This document shows positions 1 through 8,593 of a stretch of DNA of 35,332 nucleotides, one piece after another. Below the pieces are notes generated by a model. It saw only the letters and a list, made by a program, of their open reading frames with translations, made no database searches and was not told the DNA's origin. The stretch is from Paracoccaceae bacterium (GTDB taxonomy: Bacteria > Pseudomonadota > Alphaproteobacteria > Rhodobacterales > Rhodobacteraceae), in assembly GCA_013139635.1 (NCBI GenBank), contig WTAL01000178.1, positions 1 to 35,332 of the forward strand, in the 5' to 3' direction. The first letter of the stretch is position 1. Each line of letters begins with the position of its first letter. Both the position numbers and the translations under genes were made by a program.

Positions 1-320
1 AGCGCGGCGCTGATTTCAACCCTGAATTCAAAGCCGCCAATGGCAATGGTATCGCCGTGGTTCAGCGGTGAGGGCGTGGGGCCAAGCGGCTGCGGCATGT
101 AGTTCAGAAACGTGCCATTAGTGGAGATATCCATCACCACATAATCATTTCCGCGTTCTTCAATAATGCAATGGCGCGAAGAAATCGTGCGATCGGGGTC
201 TGGCAAGATCACATCATTGCCATCAGCCCGCCCAAGCGAAACCGCCCCGTTTACGAGCTGAACCGAGGTCATGCCATTGGGCATCATGCCCGAGCCCTGC
301 ATATGAAGCGTTAAACCCAT
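1..320 (-). CDS. FHA-domain protein (TagH/Fha-like), 3' end cut by the window edge
   Basis: Manual reverse-strand translation from the ATG at 320: MGLTLHMQGSGMMPNGMTSVQLVNGAVSLGRADGNDVILPDPDRTISSRHCIIEERGNDYVVMDISTNGTFLNYMPQPLGPTPSPLNHGDTIAIGGFEFRVEI. FHA signature GR..N.I.L.D..iSr.H..i......y...D.StNGTf. Absent from the ORF track because it runs off the window. Confidence 0.85.
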   Translation of the reverse strand, partial: MGLTLHMQGSGMMPNGMTSVQLVNGAVSLGRADGNDVILPDPDRTISSRHCIIEERGNDYVVMDISTNGTFLNYMPQPLGPTPSPLNHGDTIAIGGFEFRVEISAA

Positions 321-328
321 TCCCTGCG

Positions 329-631
329 TTAACCCCCGATTAACACTTGCGGGAAACCAACAGCGATAGCCCCGCCATGGGCACAGCTATCGCCCATGCG
401 AGCGGCAGGTGTGGACCCTATCAGCACCGTGCCCGAGCCTTTTGCGACAGAATCTGGTGGACCAACACAGACCGCCATGTTCCCCATGGTGGCCGCAGGC
501 ATGCAGCCAATAAGCACCGTTGGCTTGCCCGGCGGCAAAAGCGGCCCCCCCACATGAGGAACCGGCGGCACTGATGGTGTGACCATCGGGCAGGCGTGCA
601 TATCACCAACTCTAGCGGCGGGTTGTCCCAT
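329..631 (-). CDS. PAAR-domain T6SS spike tip protein
   Basis: MGQPAARVGDMHACP...GKPTVLIGCMPAATMGN...GSGTVLIGSTPAARMGDSCAHGG...: PAAR repeat pattern, downstream of vgrG. Confidence 0.9.
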   Translation of the reverse strand: MGQPAARVGDMHACPMVTPSVPPVPHVGGPLLPPGKPTVLIGCMPAATMGNMAVCVGPPDSVAKGSGTVLIGSTPAARMGDSCAHGGAIAVGFPQVLIGG

Positions 632-681
632 ATTGGCCTCCTGTTTGTTTCATTTTCGCAGTATAATCTAGAAAGCGCATA

Positions 682-1290
682 TTATCCAACACCTTCACCC
701 ATTTTACTACTGCTTTCTTCGCCAACCTGCCCGTTTCCACCTTTAGAAATATCCAAGCCACGCCCAAGCAAAAGCTGCCCTTGGCGATTTATTTCCTCCG
801 GCAAGTCTGGCGCATAAAAACTTGCTAACTGCGCCGAGAAAATCAGCAGGCCCGGAAGGTGTGGCGGCCCTGTCGGGGCTTCCGCATCATCGGGCAAAGG
901 CACATTAAATCCAGCCTCACACATCATCGTATCCGGCAGATCAGAGTCCATTGCAAAGGGCTCCAACGCTTTTTTAGTTTCCTGCGAGGGCTTAAAGACC
1001 CACGCTTCAGCGGCGGTTAAGGCTTTGGTTTTCTGGTCCGGCTCCAGCATATCGCGGGCGGCCAAGCAGCCCCACCACACGCCTTCACGCGGCGGCAAAG
1101 CCAGCGCCAGCATCTTCAAGGCATCCATCAGCAGGTTTTGCGCCACCAACTCCTCGATCAGCTTCGACACAGGGTCGTCGGGCTTGGTTTCGGGCCTAAA
1201 CGGGAATTTCACTTTCCCCAGCCGCACCACTTCGCCTGCGCTTCGTTTCTCTATTTTTACTAGGCCAGTGAAGGCCGATGTCATGTTCAT
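682..1290 (-). CDS. Conserved T6SS-associated protein of unknown function (possibly DUF6931-like)
   Basis: ORF between vgrG and PAAR. Start set at MNMTSAFTGLVKIEK (ATG at 1290), preceded by GGGAGGAGGACGAT; the longer ORF call overlaps vgrG. Confidence 0.6.
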   Translation of the reverse strand: MNMTSAFTGLVKIEKRSAGEVVRLGKVKFPFRPETKPDDPVSKLIEELVAQNLLMDALKMLALALPPREGVWWGCLAARDMLEPDQKTKALTAAEAWVFKPSQETKKALEPFAMDSDLPDTMMCEAGFNVPLPDDAEAPTGPPHLPGLLIFSAQLASFYAPDLPEEINRQGQLLLGRGLDISKGGNGQVGEESSSKMGEGVG

Positions 1291-1303
1291 ATCGTCCTCC
1301 TCC

Positions 1304-3424
1304 CTAGTTAATCTTGACCACAGAACCCTTAACCGAAAGGATCCCTCCGGCCTTAACTTCTGCCATACCCGAGCCTTCAAGCTTGGCCGTTGCGCCCTTA
1401 GCGCTAAGCGCGCCGCTGGCCTCCAGCTTCATCGCCCCACCCGCTTTGGCCTCCACCTTGCCGGTGCCTTCAATACTGATAGTCGCAGATTTTATCTTGA
1501 TCTCAGAGCTGGTCATCTCAATGCTAGACCCGCCGACTGTAAGCTTGATTTTAGTGCCCGCCGTAATGTCCAGCGTATCGCCCACATCTATGGTATAATT
1601 CGTGCCAATATCATCGGTTTTATCCGTCCCGATACTGATCGTTTCTTCTTCCCCAATCGTGACCCCATTGGATTTTGCAATATCAATCGTTTGCAAACCC
1701 TTTTTAACCGTGAAGCTATGGTCGCCGGTTTCCAGCTCTTCGGTTTTATTATGATAAATCTTTTGCGTCAGGTCGCCGGGGTCGGTTTTCTCAAACCCAA
1801 TGCTGATTTCGGCATTGTTTTTAATGGTTTCCTTATAGTCCTTCTCAGACTGCAACCGGACAAATTCCTCGTCCTTTTTATCCTCGAACACCAGCTCATG
1901 AAAGCCGCCACCGCCCTTGGTAGTGTTGGATTTCATCCCGTGCTGGGTCATGTTTGCCGGAAAATCAAACGGGTGCTTTTTGGCCTCGTTATAAAGCATG
2001 CCCGTCACAATCGGTCGGTCAGGGTTGCCCTCTTCAAATTGCACCACCACTTCCTGCCCAATGCGCGGAATGTGGAACACCCCCCAGCCTTGGCCAGACA
2101 TGGTTTGCGCCACCCGAATAAAGCAGGTGGTTTTTTCGTCTTTTTGGCCCACGCGGTCCCAATGGAACTGCACTTTGATGCGGCCATATTTATCGGTGTA
2201 AATCTCGTCACCGCTAGGGCCGGTCACGACGGCCGTTTGCACACCCGGAATAATTGGCTGCGGGGTGGTAAGTGGCGCGCGGTATGGCTCCGCTTTGAGC
2301 TGCACCGAGAATTCGCTCTCGTAGCTCTCCTTTTTGCCCCCTTCCACCGCATTTTGGTCGGTGTCGCTATTGGTTTGGCCGTCTTTATCTTCGTCGGTTT
2401 CGATTTGCAGCTTATGGCTCGCGCCCAGCACCAAATATTCTTTGTTAAAGTCCGTGCGCGGGTGCTCTTTTAGCTTAAACGTGCCGCCTACGGCCATATT
2501 GCGCACATTGCTCTTGCCCCATGTGCGCTTATATTCAGAGGCCAGTGCTTCGGCCCGCACCCGCGTGCGCTTTTTACCAAAATCGGCGGTTTCATGAATG
2601 CCGGGGTAATCATAAACCTCGATGTCTTTGTGGCTATGCTTGCCCTTAGGAATGGCCGTCAGCGCCTTCAAATCTGTGGTGGGCTTGGTGAAATCATAAT
2701 CCGTCAGGCTCACTTTACCCGTGTTCACCCGCTCGCTGCTTTTCCATTCATAAATATGGTCTTCGTCGCGCTTAAAAGAGCCAGCCCCGCCGCCACCGCC
2801 GCCATCTTCCTTAAATTCAAACCGGATTTCGGCGGCATCTTGCAGCGGGCTGTGTGAGCCAGAACCATCGGCCAAAACCAGTGTTTCTTTGCTAGAATCA
2901 TGGGTGAAGAAATAATACATCCCCTCCTCTTCCATCAGTCGGGTCACAAATTCATAGTCGGTTTCCCGATATTGCACGAGGTATTCGCGCTTCTCAAAAG
3001 TCGACGAGGTTTTGTCCTGAATATCCGAAAACCCACGGTCAGAAAAAATTTCCTTTATCACCTCAAGCGCTGATTTCTCCTGAAAAATCCGGCAATCCGC
3101 ATGCAGAGTTAAAAACCAAGGCCAAGGCCGCACTTCGGCCCGATAAAGCCCCTGCCCGCCCATGCGCCCTTCAAAAGCGCAGCTAATGCAATGGCCGTGC
3201 CAGTGGCGAGTGTTGCCTTCCTCGTCATCCAGCTCAAGCGAAAGCCGCTGGCCGACCACATCTTCCATTTTCAGGTTGTGATCGGGCGAAATAAACTGGA
3301 TATCGGTTTCTGTAAGCCTGGACATTTTCTCAGAAACATCCGCACGCACCAATACCATTTTTTTCGGCCCCAACGGGCCTTTCAGGCGTAGCTGCCTGTT
3401 TTCCAGTACAATATCATTGGGCAT
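1304..3424 (-). CDS. vgrG: VgrG (TssI) T6SS spike protein
   Basis: 706 aa; YRETDYEFVTRLMEEEGMYYFFTH, DKYGRIKVQFHWDRVGQKDEKTTCFIRVAQTMSGQGWGVFHIPRIGQEVVVQFEEGNPDRPIVTGMLYN are classic VgrG/gp5 motifs. Confidence 0.95.
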   Translation of the reverse strand: MPNDIVLENRQLRLKGPLGPKKMVLVRADVSEKMSRLTETDIQFISPDHNLKMEDVVGQRLSLELDDEEGNTRHWHGHCISCAFEGRMGGQGLYRAEVRPWPWFLTLHADCRIFQEKSALEVIKEIFSDRGFSDIQDKTSSTFEKREYLVQYRETDYEFVTRLMEEEGMYYFFTHDSSKETLVLADGSGSHSPLQDAAEIRFEFKEDGGGGGGAGSFKRDEDHIYEWKSSERVNTGKVSLTDYDFTKPTTDLKALTAIPKGKHSHKDIEVYDYPGIHETADFGKKRTRVRAEALASEYKRTWGKSNVRNMAVGGTFKLKEHPRTDFNKEYLVLGASHKLQIETDEDKDGQTNSDTDQNAVEGGKKESYESEFSVQLKAEPYRAPLTTPQPIIPGVQTAVVTGPSGDEIYTDKYGRIKVQFHWDRVGQKDEKTTCFIRVAQTMSGQGWGVFHIPRIGQEVVVQFEEGNPDRPIVTGMLYNEAKKHPFDFPANMTQHGMKSNTTKGGGGFHELVFEDKKDEEFVRLQSEKDYKETIKNNAEISIGFEKTDPGDLTQKIYHNKTEELETGDHSFTVKKGLQTIDIAKSNGVTIGEEETISIGTDKTDDIGTNYTIDVGDTLDITAGTKIKLTVGGSSIEMTSSEIKIKSATISIEGTGKVEAKAGGAMKLEASGALSAKGATAKLEGSGMAEVKAGGILSVKGSVVKIN

Positions 3425-3460
3425 AAAATTCCCCTTTCAATATATATGAGCGCGCTAAAA

Positions 3461-3736
3461 TCACTTGCGCTCTTCTTTAATATGTTCATCACGTCTTAAC
3501 CGGCCAATAATGCCGGGGTGGATGCCCCAAAGAGAATTCAGCGTAACGCCCTCTTTAAGCTCCATATTCAACTCAAATAGCGAGTCGTATTCATAAAAAA
3601 TAACTGGGGTAGGATAATATTCCTCGCCCGATAGCATAGCACTTAAGTATTCTTCGCCACTTAACAACCAATAGCTCTCCTCCGCGCCAATCACAATAAC
3701 ACGCTCACCGGTTTTTGCTTCTACGTCCTCACTCAT
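3461..3736 (-). CDS. Small unknown protein, translationally coupled (TAATG) to the giant sheath fusion
   Basis: 91-aa ORF starting inside the upstream stop (TAATG); internal repeat LLSGEEYLSAMLSGEEYYPT. Confidence 0.6.
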   Translation of the reverse strand: MSEDVEAKTGERVIVIGAEESYWLLSGEEYLSAMLSGEEYYPTPVIFYEYDSLFELNMELKEGVTLNSLWGIHPGIIGRLRRDEHIKEERK

Positions 3737-6700
3737 TACAAATCTCCCAATAGCGCGGCGAGATCAGCATCCATTTCGTCATCATCGTCGTCGTCATCAT
3801 CATCGTCAAAACCGGCCAATAGGTCGTCCATACCGTCGTCATCATCGCCAAAGTCCAAATCCAAGTCCAGGTCGTCGTCGTCGTCGTCGAGATCAAGATC
3901 AAGGTCCAGATCATCATCGTCATCATCACCAAGATCACTGTCAAAGCCATAGGCTGCGTCATCGCCGCCGCTCTTCGCCTTTGCCGCAGCTTTGGGAGGC
4001 GCGCCGGCTTGCTTGGCACTGCTCGAAATCCCCACCGAAGTTTCCATCCGCGCCTTGCCGCTCTTCATGTCCTTGGCCGCATCGCCCGACCATATCCCGA
4101 GCAGCTCGCCGCCGCCCACAGATTGAAATGAGCCAAGCTTAACAATGTTTTGCCCTTGCACCGAAATCACCGGCATAAAGCCTCGCGCCACAACCTCCGC
4201 CGCGCCGCTCACGCTCAGCAGGCGCTCAGTGCAGGGCAGCGCCACTTGGTCGCCATATTGGTCGGTCATAAAATGGAACGGCATATCGTTGAGCGACATG
4301 ATGCTGCCAAGGCTCATATCGCCACCCTGCCGCGCTTTGGTTTCGGCCAAAAGCACTGCCACCAGCAGCGCCGGATTGGCCATCAGCATGCTGCGCATAC
4401 CTTCTTTTACATTGAATTCCTCATAGTCAAAACGGTCCAGCGGCTCGGTCTTTTTGCCGTAAGGCATCCGCAACATAAAGCGCGGGCTGGCAAGGCCAAG
4501 ATATTTCGCCTCGGGCATTTCGCCCAGCGCGTTCCATGTTCTTTGCACCAACGGATGGCGGTCTTCCGGCTTAACGCCCATAAACCCTGTGCTAATCGCG
4601 CTGATAAACGGCGCGTCCATATGGGCCGAAATTCGCGCCATACGGGCCAAAAGCTCCGCGTGCGTCGGCGTTTCTTCCCACGTATAAAGCCCCACCACAG
4701 CCGAGATCGGCCCCGCGCTTTCATCCTGCATCGGCTTTTCAGCCAGCATGTCAAACAAGCCGCTCTGGCTCACGTCATCTTGCGCCGCAAGGTCAGCGGC
4801 AAACTCCTCAACGCTGACATCATATACCACCACCTCAAGCTCGGCGCTGGCTTCCACCCTCCGGCCCAAAAGCTCTATCGAGCGCCACGCGGCCTCAATG
4901 GATTGAAAATCCGGATGGTGCAAAACGCTGCTCATCGCGGTGGAAAGTGCTGCGTCCACCGCCGCAATCATCGCCTCCGAGCCGTTATCGGCCGCCGCCA
5001 CAATATGCGGGCCAATGATGCGTGAAATCAGGTCTGACGCCGCGCTCGCCTCGGGCCGTTCAACCTCGTCTCCGATCAGGTTCTGAAAATCTGTCAGGCG
5101 CAAATCAGCGGGGGCATCTGCGCCCTTACTCCGTTTTTTGCTCAGCGCTTTAAAGTCACCGAATTCGCCGCCCCACGCCTTCATCCGCTCTACGTTTTGC
5201 TCAAAATTCCGGCCTGAATTCAGGTCGCGCCGCAGCATATATAGCTCGTTAAACAGCTCCACGTTTTCGAAAAGCTCGTCGGGGTGCAGGTCGTCCAGCT
5301 CGTTCAGCTCCACCTCCACCGCCGAGCCATCATTGCCCAAGGGCAGCGTCAGCGTGGTGCGGAAGCGCATAATCACGTCTTCCATGGTGTCAAAATCAAG
5401 CTTAAAGGCCTTGCGCGCGCCCAGCGCCTCGCCGATCTCAAGGTCACCCCTATTGCCGCGCCCCGAGAAATCTCCCAGCACGGCAATGCGGAACTTGCGG
5501 CGAGAACCAGCCTCATGCTGCAATTTGGCCGCGCTCATAGAGCCAAAATCCGGCTTAAAATCTGGCTTTTTAGGCTTGGGCGGCGGGGCTGCTGGTGTAT
5601 CTTCAACATCATCAATCTCCAAATCATCAAGGCCGGAATCAGCCAGCAAATCAGCTAGGTCATCATCGTCACTATCGTCTGAAAGCAAGGCATCCAAATC
5701 CAGATCGTCATCATCGTCGTCAGCCAATAAGGCATCCAAGTCGTCATCGTCTGAACCACCCGCTAATAGGCTGTCTAGATCATCGTCATCGTCACCCGCG
5801 TCCGCCAGTAGCGCATCCAAATCGTCATCGTCGTCGTCCAAAGCAAGCAAGCTGTCCAGATCATCATCGCCATCTTCCGCACCGGATAACAGCGCATCTA
5901 AGTCGTCGTTTTCATCATCGTCACCGTCAACACCTGCCAGCAAGGCGTCTAGATCAAGGTCATCTGAGCCGTCGGCTTCGTCATCATCGTCGCTCAAACC
6001 CAGTAGGCTTTCCAGATCATCGTCCTGATCGTCATCACCCTCCGCCGCGCTTTGCGAAACGTCCGCCAATAGGTCGTCTAGATCGACATCGTCGGCGTCA
6101 TCCTCGGGCTCATCCAAAGCCATATCCGCAAGCAAATCATCTAGCCCATCATCTGCGTCTTCCTCTTCAGCCGTGTCGTCTGCAATGCCCGCCAGCAGAT
6201 CATCCAAACCATCGTCGGCGTCATCCTCGGGTTCATCCACCGCCATATCGGCAAGCAAATCATCTAGCCCATCGTCTGCGTCTTCATCGTCAGCCGTGTC
6301 GTCTGCTATGCCTGCCAGCAGCTCATCCAAACCATCGTCGGCGTCATCCTCGGGTTCATCCACCGCCATATCGGCAAGCAAATCATCTAGCTCATCGTCT
6401 GCGTCTTCATCGTCAACCGTGTCGTCTGCTATGCCTGCCAGAAGGTCATCCAAATCGTCGTCTGCGTCGTCAATTTCTTCGTCATGATCATCAGACATGC
6501 TGCCCAATAGGTCATCCAAGCCCACGTCCTCGGACTCTTCCTCAGGCTGGTCCTCCGCCATTTCAGAAAGCAGATCTTCGATGCCGTCCGCCACTGGTTC
6601 ATCTTCGGTGGTTATGTCAGCTATATCAGCGAGAATATCGCTTGTGGCATCCTCGACGATATCCTCCTCAGTAGCTGCCTCGGCAATCTCGCCAAATATA

Positions 6701-8592
6701 TCCTCAAGGTCGTTATCATCCGTATCATCTTCTGGCGCGTCTTCGGCGATGTCGGCGAGTAAATCGTCTAAGCCATCATCCTCAGGCTCGTCCTCAACCG
6801 GCAGTTCAGCCATTTCAGCCAGAATATCGCCAGAATCATCCGGCTCTTCTGCCTCAAGCACCTCTTCAGCCATATCGGCCAAAAGATCTTCCACCCCATC
6901 GTCATCTGCCTCTTCCTCAACCGGAACCTCAGCCAAACCAGCGAGAATATCGTTGGCAGCGTCATCTTCGGGCTCTACCTCGTCAAGCGAGTCCGCCATA
7001 TCAGCCAATAGGTCTTCCACGCCATCATCCTCGGGCGCGTCCTCAACCGACGTTTCTGCTAAATCCGCCAAAATGCCGCCCGAAACATCCGGTTCGTCGT
7101 CTTCCTCAAGCACCTCTTCGGCCATGTCGGCCAAAAGGTCCTCTACACCGTCATCAACCACCTCCTCAGCCGGAGCTTCAGCCATGCCTGCGAGAATATC
7201 GTTGGCGCCGTCCTCTTCCGGCTCGTCCTCCGGCGCAGCTTCAGCCATGCCTGCCAGCACATCACCGGCACTGTCATCTTCTTCAGGTTCTTCATCTAGC
7301 AGATCGGCAGCTAGGCCCGCCAAGGCATCCTCTGTGGCGGTATCCTCTGCCGCATCTTCCGGCGCGGCCTCAGCCATATCCGCCAGAATGTCCACGCTTT
7401 CGTCTGGTGTTTCACCCTCATCCTCAGGCGCTTGGTCGGCCATATCTGATAACAGATCGTCCACACCGTCATCTACCTCGACCTCCTCAACCACATCCGC
7501 TGCCAAGCCTGCCAATGTGTCTTGGGTCGCAGTGTCTTCTGGCACATCCTCCGGCGCGGCTGTCGCTAGCCCCGCCAAAATATCTGCGCGCTCGTCAACG
7601 TCCTCAGCGGCTTCAACACCGGCTTTGGCCATACCTGCCAGAATATCCCCATGAGCATCTTCCTCAACGGCATCTTCTGGTGCATCAGTTACAAGCCCCG
7701 CCAGCACATCGGTGCTTTGGTCTGCCTCGGGGGCGTCCTCAACTTCAGTGCTCGCCAGCCCAGCAAGCGCATCTTCAACGCTGGTATCTGGGGCGGCCTC
7801 TTCAGGGCTGCTCTCTGCCATGCTTGCCAGAATATCCGCAGACGTATCCGCCTCGGCTTCTTCAGTAATTGCCGCGCTGGCAAGCCCCGCCAGGGCGTCA
7901 TCCGTTGAAGTATCCGGCGCATCTTCTTCAGGTGCATCAGCCGCTAACCCTGCCAGCACATCGGCGCTAGTATCTTTAGGGGGTTCCTCCGCCGGAGCGG
8001 CCGCCGCCATGCTGGCCAAAATATCGCCGCTATTGTCTTTTGGCGCGGCTTCTTCTTCAGGCGCGGCGGCTTTCATAGCGTCAAATGCGGCCTCTTGTTC
8101 ATCTGCCGCGCCCGCCCCCAGCGCCAAGGCGCGCAGTTGGTCGGGGTTGCCTACAAGGCGCTCAATCAGCTCCTCAGCGCCGGTTTTACCGTCCATATAC
8201 GTCATCAAGTTTGCAAGCTGGGTGCGGGCCTCTAGCAGTTTTCGCAGCGGCTCCACCTTGCTGGCAATCGCCGCCGGGCTAAAGTCACTCATTTTTTCAA
8301 ACACAAGATCAACCGAAAGGTTGCCCTCGCCGCTCAGCGTATTGGGCACGCTAAACGCCGCCCTCGGCTTCATTGCCTTCATCCGGCTGTCAAAGTTATC
8401 AATGTCTATTTCAAGGAATTTCCGGTCGGCCACGCTGCCCGTAGGCACCTCCGACTTGCCCGAAAGGTCAGACATAACGCCCATTACAAAGGGCAGCTGC
8501 ACCTTTTTCTGCGCACCATAAACTTCCACATCATATTCGATCTGAACCCGTGGCGCGCGGTTACGGCTGATAAATTTTTGACTGCCCGACAT
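3736..8592 (-). CDS. TssB + ~840-aa acidic repeat linker + TssC-like fusion protein with Asp-rich C-terminal tail (second T6SS sheath gene)
   Basis: 1618 aa, uninterrupted. N-terminus MSGSQKFISRNRAPRVQIEYDVEVYGAQKKVQLPFVMGVMSDLSGK is near-identical to the canonical TssB at 21154-21666. Residues about 170-1008 are Asp/Glu-rich repeats with [DE]D[IL]LA[GD][ML]A. Residues about 1009-1510 are TssC-like (FRIAVLGDFSGR, HHPDFQSIEAAWRSIELLGRRVE, KYLGLASPRFMLRMPYG). The tail is poly-Asp. Confidence 0.88.
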   Translation of the reverse strand: MSGSQKFISRNRAPRVQIEYDVEVYGAQKKVQLPFVMGVMSDLSGKSEVPTGSVADRKFLEIDIDNFDSRMKAMKPRAAFSVPNTLSGEGNLSVDLVFEKMSDFSPAAIASKVEPLRKLLEARTQLANLMTYMDGKTGAEELIERLVGNPDQLRALALGAGAADEQEAAFDAMKAAAPEEEAAPKDNSGDILASMAAAAPAEEPPKDTSADVLAGLAADAPEEDAPDTSTDDALAGLASAAITEEAEADTSADILASMAESSPEEAAPDTSVEDALAGLASTEVEDAPEADQSTDVLAGLVTDAPEDAVEEDAHGDILAGMAKAGVEAAEDVDERADILAGLATAAPEDVPEDTATQDTLAGLAADVVEEVEVDDGVDDLLSDMADQAPEDEGETPDESVDILADMAEAAPEDAAEDTATEDALAGLAADLLDEEPEEDDSAGDVLAGMAEAAPEDEPEEDGANDILAGMAEAPAEEVVDDGVEDLLADMAEEVLEEDDEPDVSGGILADLAETSVEDAPEDDGVEDLLADMADSLDEVEPEDDAANDILAGLAEVPVEEEADDDGVEDLLADMAEEVLEAEEPDDSGDILAEMAELPVEDEPEDDGLDDLLADIAEDAPEDDTDDNDLEDIFGEIAEAATEEDIVEDATSDILADIADITTEDEPVADGIEDLLSEMAEDQPEEESEDVGLDDLLGSMSDDHDEEIDDADDDLDDLLAGIADDTVDDEDADDELDDLLADMAVDEPEDDADDGLDELLAGIADDTADDEDADDGLDDLLADMAVDEPEDDADDGLDDLLAGIADDTAEEEDADDGLDDLLADMALDEPEDDADDVDLDDLLADVSQSAAEGDDDQDDDLESLLGLSDDDDEADGSDDLDLDALLAGVDGDDDENDDLDALLSGAEDGDDDLDSLLALDDDDDDLDALLADAGDDDDDLDSLLAGGSDDDDLDALLADDDDDDLDLDALLSDDSDDDDLADLLADSGLDDLEIDDVEDTPAAPPPKPKKPDFKPDFGSMSAAKLQHEAGSRRKFRIAVLGDFSGRGNRGDLEIGEALGARKAFKLDFDTMEDVIMRFRTTLTLPLGNDGSAVEVELNELDDLHPDELFENVELFNELYMLRRDLNSGRNFEQNVERMKAWGGEFGDFKALSKKRSKGADAPADLRLTDFQNLIGDEVERPEASAASDLISRIIGPHIVAAADNGSEAMIAAVDAALSTAMSSVLHHPDFQSIEAAWRSIELLGRRVEASAELEVVVYDVSVEEFAADLAAQDDVSQSGLFDMLAEKPMQDESAGPISAVVGLYTWEETPTHAELLARMARISAHMDAPFISAISTGFMGVKPEDRHPLVQRTWNALGEMPEAKYLGLASPRFMLRMPYGKKTEPLDRFDYEEFNVKEGMRSMLMANPALLVAVLLAETKARQGGDMSLGSIMSLNDMPFHFMTDQYGDQVALPCTERLLSVSGAAEVVARGFMPVISVQGQNIVKLGSFQSVGGGELLGIWSGDAAKDMKSGKARMETSVGISSSAKQAGAPPKAAAKAKSGGDDAAYGFDSDLGDDDDDDLDLDLDLDDDDDDLDLDLDFGDDDDGMDDLLAGFDDDDDDDDDDEMDADLAALLGDL
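5569..8085 (-). repeat. Degenerate protein-coding repeat array: acidic ~18-22-aa units with a DDLLA[DG]MA core (linker of the TssB/TssC fusion)
   Basis: Repeated motif read directly in the translated ORF, residues about 170-1008. Confidence 0.85.
6119..6440 (-). repeat. 123-bp tandem repeat (41 aa) inside the linker, copies starting at 6119, 6242 and 6365 (third copy truncated/diverged)
   Basis: GCCATATC(C/G)GCAAGCAAATCATCTAGC recurs at exactly 123-bp spacing; protein unit DDGLDDLLADMAVDEPEDDADDGLDDLLAGIADDTADDEDA. Confidence 0.85.
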
Positions 8593-8593
8593 A

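Noticed and set aside
1025-2473. 482-aa plus-strand ORF
   Set aside because: Antisense to vgrG and its downstream gene, which have clear family matches; translation has no recognisable domain and looks like a composition artefact.
3729-4019. Met/Thr-rich minus-strand 96-aa ORF
   Set aside because: Out-of-frame read of the poly-Asp-encoding trinucleotide tract.
4150-5025. 291-aa plus-strand ORF
   Set aside because: Antisense to the TssC-like domain; His/Arg-rich without domain features.
3775-8085. CRISPR-like array of repeats
   Set aside because: Repeats are contiguous, coding and in-frame with no unique spacers; explained as protein repeats.
5138-8521. Several long plus-strand Ser-rich or Pro/His/Arg-rich ORFs (5138-6028, 5595-6674, 6173-6487, 6497-7654, 7407-7868, 7712-8521)
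   Set aside because: Antisense reads of the GAY/GAR-rich linker of the sheath fusion: complementary codons give poly-Ser and no stops. The minus frame has TssB and TssC homology at its ends.
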